The notes under the pieces are model-generated. The model was not told where the DNA came from and did not search any database. It worked only from the letters and a program-made list of their open reading frames with translations. From positions 1-19,747 of the forward strand of contig JANXEC010000006.1 in assembly GCA_025058915.1 (NCBI GenBank): DNA of 19,747 bases, read 5' to 3'. Shown here in pieces: positions 1-7,150 of the stretch. Made by a program: the position numbers and the translations under genes. Source of the DNA: Microcaldota archaeon (GTDB lineage Archaea; Micrarchaeota; Micrarchaeia; Anstonellales; J096). Every line of letters starts with the position of its first letter. Position 1 is the first letter of the stretch.

Positions 1-1116
1 GATTGGAACAGAAAGAAAAAATATGAATCTGTTCATATTTGATTCCGATATGAGATAATATCTACCTTCGACGTCAATGTAAATGTTTCTTGCCAGAATT
101 CTATATATCTTAGTTTGATGACCGAAATTTAACGGATATATCAATATGTCCCTGGGATGCTTTATGAGCTCTAGAATCAAATCAATTCTCCTTTTGGATA
201 GATCATATTCTAAAGTATTAATTATTCCTTCTGGTAATCTATCAACTTTTTGATGTAGTGTACTTGTTCTAAAAGTTCTAAGGTTTGTATCGGTGAAAAA
301 TCTCCTGAAATTCTTTGTTATACCATCGAGAATTCCTAATAAAGATGGATATACAGATTTTCTATCGTGAAAAATATTATAGATTATATCAGATAATGAA
401 GTAAATACATGTAGATATATTGTCAGCAAATTATTCAAATTCAACTGCTTTGAATACAGAAACATGAGGTTTCTATTAAACAAGTATGTGTTTTCTAGAA
501 ACGGAGATCTAGTATGAAACTTTAGGTCAAATTCATGCCTTATGTAAACATCATTAAAGTATGTTCTTTTGCTCTCAGGAACTGACGATAATGAATATAT
601 ATCTTCACCATAAAAATACATTCCTGGACACATACTGATCTTCACATCTTTTGATATAGTGTTGTAACCCCACATCCCCTGCCCCCTAACTGATCTGAAT
701 ACATTACCAGACATACTAACTTGACTTGGTATTGCCATCTTGCCCTGAGTTCTAATCTTGAATGGAAGATCCTGTATCATAGGATACGCATCATCCTCAG
801 CAAAGCTCAGAAAATTATATCCGACAGATAATCCATAACAATACCCTAGGTAGAACCCTCCAGCAGGACCATCATCATATTTTCTCTTGAGGATTATTAT
901 GTTATGTTTGTATTTTGATATCTCTTTTCTCACATAATCAAGATCAACTTTGTAACCAAGAACTAAGATGATATCATACAGATCAGGTGACAACATTTCC
1001 AAATGCTTTGATAAATAATCTAACCTATCGAACATTACTATTATGATTCCATGCTCAATATGCTTTGACTCACCATAAATTTCCACATACCTTTTCAAAT
1101 CTAAATCCATACACAT
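1..1116 (-). CDS. Partial family-2-like glycosyltransferase (C-terminus beyond left edge)
   Basis: The minus strand is open for 372 codons from an ATG at 1116 to the window edge, with an in-frame stop just upstream at 1123-1125. The N-terminus reads like a GT-A fold: a beta-strand HGIIIVMFDRLDYL (about residues 22-35), GPAGGF at 83-88 and FAEDDAYP at 105-112. This is the glycine-rich, acidic DDA pattern of GT2 enzymes such as the GlfT2-like galactofuranosyltransferases, where the acidic pair binds the metal and sugar nucleotide. It probably adds a sugar to a glycan or lipid at the membrane; donor and acceptor cannot be read. The region after about residue 130 is not recognised. A second ATG lies at 1110. 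An AT-rich element at about 1139-1149 would allow a leaderless start at 1116. The gene lies downstream of tRNA-Leu on the same strand. Confidence 0.72.
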   Translation of the reverse strand, partial: MCMDLDLKRYVEIYGESKHIEHGIIIVMFDRLDYLSKHLEMLSPDLYDIILVLGYKVDLDYVRKEISKYKHNIIILKRKYDDGPAGGFYLGYCYGLSVGYNFLSFAEDDAYPMIQDLPFKIRTQGKMAIPSQVSMSGNVFRSVRGQGMWGYNTISKDVKISMCPGMYFYGEDIYSLSSVPESKRTYFNDVYIRHEFDLKFHTRSPFLENTYLFNRNLMFLYSKQLNLNNLLTIYLHVFTSLSDIIYNIFHDRKSVYPSLLGILDGITKNFRRFFTDTNLRTFRTSTLHQKVDRLPEGIINTLEYDLSKRRIDLILELIKHPRDILIYPLNFGHQTKIYRILARNIYIDVEGRYYLISESNMNRFIFFLSVPI

Positions 1117-1172
1117 GAGTTTCTAATAAAAAATAAACATTAAAAATTCTTCACTCTCCTGCTATGATACAA

Positions 1173-1258
1173 TGCAGGGGGTGGGATTTGAACCCACGAA
1201 CCCACAACGGGACAGACCCCTCAAGCCTGCGCCTTTGACCAGACTTGGCTACCCCTGC
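1173..1258 (-). tRNA. tRNA-Leu, anticodon GAG
   Basis: The minus strand folds into an 86-nt class II tRNA. The acceptor GCAGGGG (1258-1252) pairs with CCCCTGC (1180-1174), and the discriminator is A at 1173. The D arm has a GCC/GGC stem and a GG pair in the loop. The anticodon stem CAGGC/GTCTG closes the 7-nt loop TTGAGGG, giving anticodon GAG at 1222-1220 (reads CUC and CUU). There is a long variable arm with CCC/GGG, and a T arm GTGGG-TTCAAAT-CCCAC. Long variable arm, GAG and discriminator A all indicate leucine. CCA is not encoded and there is no intron. A TTTAAA box centred about 27 bp upstream of G1 implies a transcript with almost no 5' leader. Confidence 0.96.
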
Positions 1259-1280
1259 TGCTAATAATAGATAGATCGAA

Positions 1281-1290
1281 CTTTTAAATC
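1281..1290. promoter_or_regulatory. Shared TATA box of tRNA-Leu and aspS
   Basis: CTTTTAAATC contains TTTAAA at 1283-1288. Its centre is 25.5 bp before the aspS ATG (1311, plus) and 27.5 bp before the first tRNA-Leu nucleotide (1258, minus). These are standard archaeal TATA-to-start distances in both directions. The whole intergenic space is 52 bp and no second convincing TATA box is seen. Confidence 0.75.
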
Positions 1291-1310
1291 TTATTACAGA
1301 TCTATCTAGC

Positions 1311-2525
1311 ATGCATAGAATCCCTGTATCAGACGCCGTCAATCAGATAGATCAGAACGTTAGGGTCTCAGGATATGTTCATGAATTCAGAAACCTAGGG
1401 AAGATAAGATTCATAATCCTGAGAGACCAGAGCGGAACTATCCAGGTTGTTACAAGAGACAAAATAGATCTAAACAGAGAGGATGTTATCGATGTTATAG
1501 GAAAAGTTGTTAGATCAAACATAGCCAAGGCAGGAGTAGAGATCCAGGCAGAATCTATAAGAGTAATATCTAGAGTCAAGAAGAAACTCCCAGTTGATCC
1601 TAGTGGAATAATTCCCTCTGATCTAGATACTAGAATCAAATACAGATTCTTAGATCTCAGGAAACCAGAGGTCATGGAGATATTTAAAACTAAATCTGAC
1701 CTGATAAATTCCTACAGACAGGCTCTCCTGAAGAGAGAATTCATAGAGATACATCCTAGCCTCATACTAGGTGCTGCATCGGAAGGAGGAGCAGAGGTAT
1801 TTCAAGTGGAGTACTTTGAGAGGAAGGCATATCTCGCCCAATCTCCACAGCTCTACAAACAGATGGTCGTGATAGGTGGATTGGAGAGAGTTTTTATTAC
1901 ATTGCCTATATACAGAGCAGAGAAACATAATACTATCTATCATCTGAATGAAGCCATGTCATTAGATGTCGAGATGGCTCATATAGATAGTCATTATGAT
2001 GTTATAGAACTATTACGAGATGTTGTTATCGAGATGATAGGGAATAAGATTGGATTGAGAAATATAAATGTTTATTCATATGAGCATGTGGTAGAGCTAC
2101 TGAACGAGAACAACATGAAGATAGAACTAGGAGATGATTTCAGCAAAGATCACGAGAGGAAGATATATGAGATATTAGGAGAAGAGATGTACTTCATAGA
2201 GGGATTCCCCACAAAGATCAGAGCCTTCTACACAATGCCAAAAGACGATATGTACAGCAGATCATTTGATCTGTTCTTCAGAGGCCTAGAGATTGCATCC
2301 GGTGCACAGAGAATACATGATGTCGATATGCTGGAGAATGCACTATTGGAGAGGAATCTAAGGTTAGAGGATTTTGATTTCTATCTAGAAGCATTCAGAT
2401 ATGGAGCTCCAACTCATGGAGGTTTCGGGATGGGACTTGAGAGGTTTGTGATGCAGCTCCTGAGGCTGAATAATATCAGAGAGGCAGTACTGTTTCCAAG
2501 GGATAGAACTAGACTATTACCTTGA
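1311..2525 (+). CDS. aspS: Aspartyl-tRNA synthetase, archaeal type
   Basis: Charges tRNA with aspartate in the cytoplasm. At 404 aa it has the compact archaeal/eukaryotic class IIb layout: an N-terminal OB-fold anticodon-binding domain (about residues 1-100), then the catalytic core. Recognisable blocks are ASEGGAEVF, the LAQSPQLYKQM stretch, motif 2 around PIYRAEKHNT, HLNEAMSLDVEMA, and motif 3 GFGMGLERFVMQLL followed by the archaeal ending FPRDRTRLLP. His24 lies where discriminating archaeal enzymes carry Trp, while Lys73 matches the Lys of the discriminating type. Whether it also charges tRNA-Asn is therefore undecided. The ATG at 1311 is 25.5 bp from a TATA centre, so the mRNA is probably leaderless. 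The last 17 bp overlap the end of valS on the opposite strand. Confidence 0.95.
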   Translation: MHRIPVSDAVNQIDQNVRVSGYVHEFRNLGKIRFIILRDQSGTIQVVTRDKIDLNREDVIDVIGKVVRSNIAKAGVEIQAESIRVISRVKKKLPVDPSGIIPSDLDTRIKYRFLDLRKPEVMEIFKTKSDLINSYRQALLKREFIEIHPSLILGAASEGGAEVFQVEYFERKAYLAQSPQLYKQMVVIGGLERVFITLPIYRAEKHNTIYHLNEAMSLDVEMAHIDSHYDVIELLRDVVIEMIGNKIGLRNINVYSYEHVVELLNENNMKIELGDDFSKDHERKIYEILGEEMYFIEGFPTKIRAFYTMPKDDMYSRSFDLFFRGLEIASGAQRIHDVDMLENALLERNLRLEDFDFYLEAFRYGAPTHGGFGMGLERFVMQLLRLNNIREAVLFPRDRTRLLP

Positions 2526-4749
2526 TGTTCATGACCTTTCTCAGTTCCTCACTCAACTCCTGATCAAAATGATCATTAGTTTTCCATGATTCTATAGGGG
2601 TTTTGATTGACATCCTGTTCGATATCTTGTAGGTTCTAACCATAGACACTTCCCTATTAAATCTCTCTACTTCTCTCTTTGCATCCTCATCATAGAAACT
2701 GAATGTGGGCCATCCATCTATTTCCTTACCAAACATCATCCAATATACTTCATATGCCAGATGAGGTGCAAACACAGAGAACATTTTCGAGAACTCTTCC
2801 TGAACTTTGGTAAGAGTATACACCGCACCCTCAACATCAACATTCTCCTGGAATCTCCATTTTGTATATTCTAGATAGAAATCACAGAACTCATTCCAGT
2901 AGAATTTATGTAGAGTGGTTATTGCCTCTCTGAATTCGTATCTATCCATAGCATCTGTTACATCTCTGATAACTTCAGATAGCCTGTGTAGGATCCATCT
3001 ATCTACCTTTCTGAGCCTTACGTTTCCAGACACTCTCTGGAGTTTTGACAGAACATATTTTGATGCATTCCAGTACTTTATCAGAAATGCCTTTGCATAT
3101 TTTATATCTTCATACGAGAAAGGTCTGTCTTTTGCTAGTGCTCCACTCATTGCAGCCCACTGACGCAGAGCATCAACTGGATACTCTTTCAGAAGATCGT
3201 CAGGGGATATTACATTCCCCAGACTCTTGCTCATCTTCCTACCATCTGGTGCCAATACATTCCCATTCAGCAATATCTCTCTCCAAGGTATCTTGCCTGT
3301 CAGTCTCCAGACTCTGTATATAGTGTATAGAGCCCAGGTCCTAACTATCTCCACACCCTGAATCCTGATATAATTTGGAAATGTTGCTTCTGAGAATTTT
3401 CTGTCTTGATAGTACTTAGACACTACCAGAGGTGTGATACTAGAGTCTATCCATACGTCTAGTACTTTAGATTCTGGTGACATATAAGATCCGCACTTAG
3501 GACAGGTTTTAGGCTCAGCTCTCTCTGGATAGAAAGGTAGGGAATCTGCAGGCTCTATGTGATTGCATTTGCTACATACATAGAAAGGAAGGGGTGTGCC
3601 AAATACTCTATCTCTGCTTATTATCCAGTCCCAATCCAGATTGTTCAGCCAATCTATGTAATGATATATCCCGAACTCTGGGGTCCATCTGATTGATTTA
3701 GCAACCTCTATAAGCTTATCTCTGTGTTTCCTCAGAGATGCAAACCATTCATAAGAATATATTAACTCAACAGGGTTTTTGCACCTGTCATGGACTTTAA
3801 CTATCTTCTTATACCTCTGCTCTCTGACAATAGCCCCAAGTCTCTTCAGATCCTCTACTATTCTCTCTCTGGCACTCTGAGTATCTAATCCATCGTAGTT
3901 GCTGTTCTTGAGTTTCCCATGTTTGTCAATTCCCTCTATAACAGGTAGATTGTGTCTCTTCTGCCATACTAGATCTTGATAGTCACCGTACGTACATACC
4001 ATTACTGCACCTGTACCAAACTCTGGTATTACGTCCTGATCAGCGATTATAGGAACCTCTCGATTGTAGATAGGCAGGATCGCAGTCTTACCTACAGATG
4101 ATCTATATCTCTCGTCTTCAGGATGTACCATCACAGCGACACATGCATGTAGGAGCTCTGGTCTTGTAGTTGAGATCTTTACAGTACCAAAATCAATATC
4201 ATACAGAACTGCATCGAAATCCCTATCCTCGAGTTCTGCCTTTGCTATTGCAGATTCGCAGTGTGGACACCACAGTACAGGATGATTGTCTCTGTATATA
4301 TCACCTTGTTTCCACATCTGTATCACTGACTCCTGAACCATCCTATGGTATTCAGGGAGCATCGTTATGTACTCATGATTCCAATCTATCATATAACCCA
4401 TCCTTCTCATTTGACTTTTCATCTTATCTATCATCTCATAACTCCATTCCACACATCTCTGTCTAAATTCCTCTCTAGGTAGATCTCTTCCATACTTGTT
4501 CTCGATCTTGATCTCGGTTGGAAATCCCTGTGCATCCCATCCCTGTGGATAGAACACAGTGTATCCTCTGAGCATCTTGTATCTTGCTATGAAATCAATA
4601 TATGAATAACTAAGAATATGTCCCATGTGGAGAGTGCCTGAGGTGAATGGAGGGGGAGTGTCTATCGCTAGAATCTCTCTGTTAGGATCATACTTTCTAG
4701 GCTTACTCTCCCAGATAGCCTGCCACTTCTTTTCTATATCTTCAAACAT
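2509..4749 (-). CDS. valS: Valyl-tRNA synthetase
   Basis: Class I synthetase charging tRNA-Val. The HIGH motif appears as HMGH at residues 41-44 after TPPPFTSGTL. KMSKS is at 505-509. The CP1 editing domain shows TTRPELLHACVAVMVHPED and a GTGAVMVCTYGDYQD block, both typical of ValRS rather than LeuRS or IleRS. Paired CxxC clusters (CPHC, CSKC, CPKC) fit archaeal zinc-binding inserts. The anticodon-binding domain contains FYWNEFCDFYLEYTKW. At 746 aa it is shorter than common archaeal ValRS (about 850-900 aa from family knowledge) and ends soon after the anticodon domain with little C-terminal extension. The ATG at 4749 sits 24.5 bp from a TTTAAA centre, which suggests leaderless mRNA. Its 3' end overlaps aspS by 17 bp. 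Confidence 0.95.
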   Translation of the reverse strand: MFEDIEKKWQAIWESKPRKYDPNREILAIDTPPPFTSGTLHMGHILSYSYIDFIARYKMLRGYTVFYPQGWDAQGFPTEIKIENKYGRDLPREEFRQRCVEWSYEMIDKMKSQMRRMGYMIDWNHEYITMLPEYHRMVQESVIQMWKQGDIYRDNHPVLWCPHCESAIAKAELEDRDFDAVLYDIDFGTVKISTTRPELLHACVAVMVHPEDERYRSSVGKTAILPIYNREVPIIADQDVIPEFGTGAVMVCTYGDYQDLVWQKRHNLPVIEGIDKHGKLKNSNYDGLDTQSARERIVEDLKRLGAIVREQRYKKIVKVHDRCKNPVELIYSYEWFASLRKHRDKLIEVAKSIRWTPEFGIYHYIDWLNNLDWDWIISRDRVFGTPLPFYVCSKCNHIEPADSLPFYPERAEPKTCPKCGSYMSPESKVLDVWIDSSITPLVVSKYYQDRKFSEATFPNYIRIQGVEIVRTWALYTIYRVWRLTGKIPWREILLNGNVLAPDGRKMSKSLGNVISPDDLLKEYPVDALRQWAAMSGALAKDRPFSYEDIKYAKAFLIKYWNASKYVLSKLQRVSGNVRLRKVDRWILHRLSEVIRDVTDAMDRYEFREAITTLHKFYWNEFCDFYLEYTKWRFQENVDVEGAVYTLTKVQEEFSKMFSVFAPHLAYEVYWMMFGKEIDGWPTFSFYDEDAKREVERFNREVSMVRTYKISNRMSIKTPIESWKTNDHFDQELSEELRKVMNIKVIV

Positions 4750-4770
4750 ATGTTAAAAACATAGGATAGG

Positions 4771-4779
4771 TTTAAAAAG
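4771..4779. promoter_or_regulatory. Shared TATA box of valS and the C/D sRNA
   Basis: TTTAAAAAG has TTTAAA at 4771-4776. The centre is 24.5 bp from the valS ATG (minus) and 26.5 bp from the first base of the C box of the sRNA (plus). The valS role is well supported by spacing. The plus-strand role is inferred because the sRNA has no other TATA-like element at the right distance. Confidence 0.65.
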
Positions 4780-4796
4780 AAATATTCAATATACCA

Positions 4797-4852
4797 TACG
4801 TGATGATACATAGGTTTGCTGAGTTTATGATGACAGACTGGAGCACTGATTT
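4797..4852 (+). ncRNA. C/D box small guide RNA (2'-O-methylation guide)
   Basis: All four boxes match consensus in order: C box GTGATGA (4800-4806), D' box CTGA (4819-4822), C' box ATGATGA (4827-4833), D box CTGA (4846-4849). The two guide spacers are both 12 nt: TACATAGGTTTG (4807-4818) and CAGACTGGAGCA (4834-4845). The D'-C' spacer is 4 nt. This is the symmetric layout of archaeal C/D sRNAs that bind L7Ae, Nop5 and fibrillarin. By the N+5 rule the predicted targets are CAAACCTATGTA and TGCTCCAGTCTG, with methylation on the fifth base (C) of each. The target RNAs are not in the window. No clear terminal stem is visible, so the outer ends are approximate. The D box abuts the TATA box of the next gene. 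Confidence 0.86.
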
Positions 4853-4857
4853 AAAAG
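4850..4857 (+). promoter_or_regulatory. TATA box of the zinc finger-mcm unit
   Basis: TTTAAAAG, with TTTAAA at 4850-4855, is centred 27.5 bp before the ATG at 4880. It touches the D box of the upstream sRNA, so the sRNA 3' end must overlap this core promoter. Confidence 0.7.
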
Positions 4858-4879
4858 TGAAGTCTATAATATTTAATTG

Positions 4880-5197
4880 ATGGGAAGATGTAAAAAATGT
4901 AGCATAGAGACAGAGGCACTGTACAGATGCCCCTACTGTGGAGAAGAATTCTGTTCCAAACATATAACTCCAACCATAGATGAATTCTCATACGGTCATA
5001 GGTGTATGCAATATATAAACAAAATGGAGGCAGTCAGCAGAGAGAGACCAATCCCAAAAATACCTAGATTCCCTAGCAGAGAACCCAAAGGAGAGGAAAT
5101 AGATAAGGAGATAAAAGATCTATTCAAATATAGTGTACTGTTGATAGTTATGATATTAATTGTTATGATTGCCCTCAGGGTGTTAAGAGTTGTATGA
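4880..5197 (+). CDS. AN1-type zinc finger protein with C-terminal membrane anchor
   Basis: A 105-residue protein. Residues 4-42 carry the AN1 ligand pattern: C4-x2-C7, C17-x2-C20, C25, H28, H40 and C42. A charged linker rich in Arg, Lys and Pro follows (about 50-80). One hydrophobic segment near residues 85-101 (LLIVMILIVMIAL) probably anchors the protein in the membrane with the finger in the cytoplasm. AN1 fingers are known in ubiquitin-related and stress proteins of eukaryotes; the archaeal role is not established, so no function is assigned. A TTG two bases earlier in frame (4877) is a possible start, but the ATG at 4880 fits the TATA spacing and a leaderless mRNA. The stop overlaps the mcm start as ATGA, so the two are translationally coupled. 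Confidence 0.8.
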   Translation: MGRCKKCSIETEALYRCPYCGEEFCSKHITPTIDEFSYGHRCMQYINKMEAVSRERPIPKIPRFPSREPKGEEIDKEIKDLFKYSVLLIVMILIVMIALRVLRVV

Positions 5198-7149
5198 TCT
5201 CAGATAATTTGGATTTCTATATAAATAGGAAAATAAACATAATTGAAACATACACGAGAGGGGAGTTAGAGATAAATTACGGTGATCTAGTTGCTTTCGA
5301 TAGATCTCTCGGTGATAGTCTAAAAAACGATCCTGATAAGTTTCTGGAAGTCCTCAGATCTAAGATATATGAAAGATTTCTGAATCTCAACCTAGGAGAA
5401 ACAAGAGAACTCAACATCACTATCACAGGAGTAACTCCATATGTGATGATAAAAGATATAAGCAGTAAACATGAGGGGAAGGCAATATCGTTCTATGGAC
5501 TGATCGTTAGGAGATCAGAGATAGAACCTATGGTAGAGATGAACAGATATATATGCATGTCCTGTAACAGAGATTTCACAGTAGCTGCACAGCAGAAATC
5601 TCCAGGTAAATGTATATACTGTAATAGCAAGAGAATACAACTAGCTAGTAGTACGAAGAGAGATGTACAGTATCTTGATATTCAAGAACTTATTGAGAGA
5701 ACAGAACCTGGTGTACCTGCACCGAAGGTGAAATGCATAGTAACAGGATCGATGATAAATACAGTATTACCAGGTGAAATAGTTGAGATCACTGGAGTTC
5801 TAAGGTTGATACAGACACAAACTAAGAGGAATACAAATCTATCTAAGCTGATAGAAATAAAAGGTATAAGGAAGATGCAGACTGACTTCAATTCAATCCA
5901 GTTGAACGAGAAGGATAGGGAAGAGATCTTGAGATTCAGTAGAGATCCAGATGCCCTGTATAAATTCGCCACAATGGTATTTCCAGACATATACGGATAT
6001 GAAGATGTGAAGAGAGCTATCATACTTCAGCTGATTGGTGGGAACAGGAAGAGAACCAGAGCAGGAACTAGATTGAGACCAAACATACATATACTTCTCA
6101 TAGGAGATCCTGGGATTGCAAAGTCTAGGATCCTACAGCAAGTTGCAAAGATCTCCCCAAAAGCAATCTATGTCAGTGGTAAGTCTGCATCCGGAGTCGG
6201 ACTCACAGCAACAGTGGAAAAAGACGAATACGTAGGATGGACTCTGAAGGCAGGGGCTGCAGTACTTGCATCAGGAGGTGTTGTTGCAATAGACGAATTT
6301 GACAAATTAGATGATGAAGAGAAAAGTGCTCTACATGAGGTTATGGAGTCTGGAACTGTATCAATTGCCAAAGCAGGAATAGTGGCAACTCTGGTTGCAG
6401 ACACTACTATACTCGCTGCTGCCAATCCAAAGTATGGTAGATTCAGTCTGAAGAAGAGAATCATAGATCAATTCAATATCCCTCCAAGTCTGCTGACCAG
6501 ATTTGATCTGATATTTCCACTAGTGGATGAGGTGAATCCAGCCAGTGATGAGAAATTAGCAGATGCAATTCTTAGTATGCACAAAACAGCAGGATTCTAC
6601 GAATATGACCCTAGTTTTCTAAGGAAATACATCAGCTATGCACGCAGGCAGAACCCTAGACTCACAGACGGAGCAATTGAGAGAATAAAAAGATACTACA
6701 TCACACTCAGAGAGGAAGGAGCTAGCAAGGGGAATGTAGCAATAACCCCAAGATATCTTGAGGGTATGATCAGACTGGCTGAAGCACATGCCAAATTCAG
6801 GATGAGTGATAGAGTTGATGTTGTAGATGCAGATGTTGGGATAGGTTTGATGAAGAAGGTTATTGAATCTGTTCTGAAGGATCCTGAAACAGGTGAGGTG
6901 AGTGTTGATACTATAATGACAGGGATGACCTATGGGAAGAGAGCAAAGATAGAGACTGTATATAATATTATCAAAGAACTCTTCCAGAAAGAAGGAATAG
7001 CCCTGAAGAGGAAGGTGAGAGAGATAGCCCAACAGAGAGGTGTAACAAGTGACCTGGAGTTTGAAGATATTATAACAACTCTGATCAACCAAGGAGATAT
7101 CTTCCAGAGAGATTCTGGGGAGAATGCTGGTTATGGAATCGTAGAATAG
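5194..7149 (+). CDS. mcm: Replicative DNA helicase MCM
   Basis: The 651-residue hexameric 3'-5' helicase that unwinds DNA at archaeal forks. The N-terminal domain carries a zinc motif C121-x2-C124 ... C140-x2-C143. The AAA+ core has Walker A GDPGIAKS at 304-311, Walker B AIDEFDKL with the catalytic Asp near 367, the sensor 1 AANPKYGRF near 410, and the arginine finger region LLTRFDLIF with R436. A winged-helix domain fills the C-terminal 90 or so residues. The length is normal for archaeal MCM. It is the second gene of a two-gene unit, starting in the ATGA overlap with the AN1 gene. The stop is 1 bp from the stop of dtdA on the other strand. Confidence 0.97.
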   Translation: MISDNLDFYINRKINIIETYTRGELEINYGDLVAFDRSLGDSLKNDPDKFLEVLRSKIYERFLNLNLGETRELNITITGVTPYVMIKDISSKHEGKAISFYGLIVRRSEIEPMVEMNRYICMSCNRDFTVAAQQKSPGKCIYCNSKRIQLASSTKRDVQYLDIQELIERTEPGVPAPKVKCIVTGSMINTVLPGEIVEITGVLRLIQTQTKRNTNLSKLIEIKGIRKMQTDFNSIQLNEKDREEILRFSRDPDALYKFATMVFPDIYGYEDVKRAIILQLIGGNRKRTRAGTRLRPNIHILLIGDPGIAKSRILQQVAKISPKAIYVSGKSASGVGLTATVEKDEYVGWTLKAGAAVLASGGVVAIDEFDKLDDEEKSALHEVMESGTVSIAKAGIVATLVADTTILAAANPKYGRFSLKKRIIDQFNIPPSLLTRFDLIFPLVDEVNPASDEKLADAILSMHKTAGFYEYDPSFLRKYISYARRQNPRLTDGAIERIKRYYITLREEGASKGNVAITPRYLEGMIRLAEAHAKFRMSDRVDVVDADVGIGLMKKVIESVLKDPETGEVSVDTIMTGMTYGKRAKIETVYNIIKELFQKEGIALKRKVREIAQQRGVTSDLEFEDIITTLINQGDIFQRDSGENAGYGIVE

Positions 7150-7150
7150 A

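Noticed and set aside
1187..1209. Tandem GTGGGTTC repeat in tRNA-Leu, as a duplication or integration site
   Set aside because: It is the normal variable arm/T arm junction seen in archaeal class II tRNAs, and no integrase or second tRNA fragment is present.
1379..1675. Antisense frame opposite aspS
   Set aside because: It is a shadow of strongly biased aspS codons, with no start signals or family features.
2915..3323. Plus-strand frames opposite valS
   Set aside because: They are antisense to conserved ValRS domains, overlap each other in different frames, and have no plausible protein composition.
5443..5500. GTGATGA followed by CTGA inside mcm as a second C/D sRNA
   Set aside because: The spacing to the nearest CTGA is far too long, no C' box is present, and the stretch is conserved coding sequence.
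6619..7092. 157-codon frame antisense to mcm
   Set aside because: It lies opposite the conserved C-terminal part of mcm, has no promoter box at a suitable distance, and its protein looks like reverse-strand translation.
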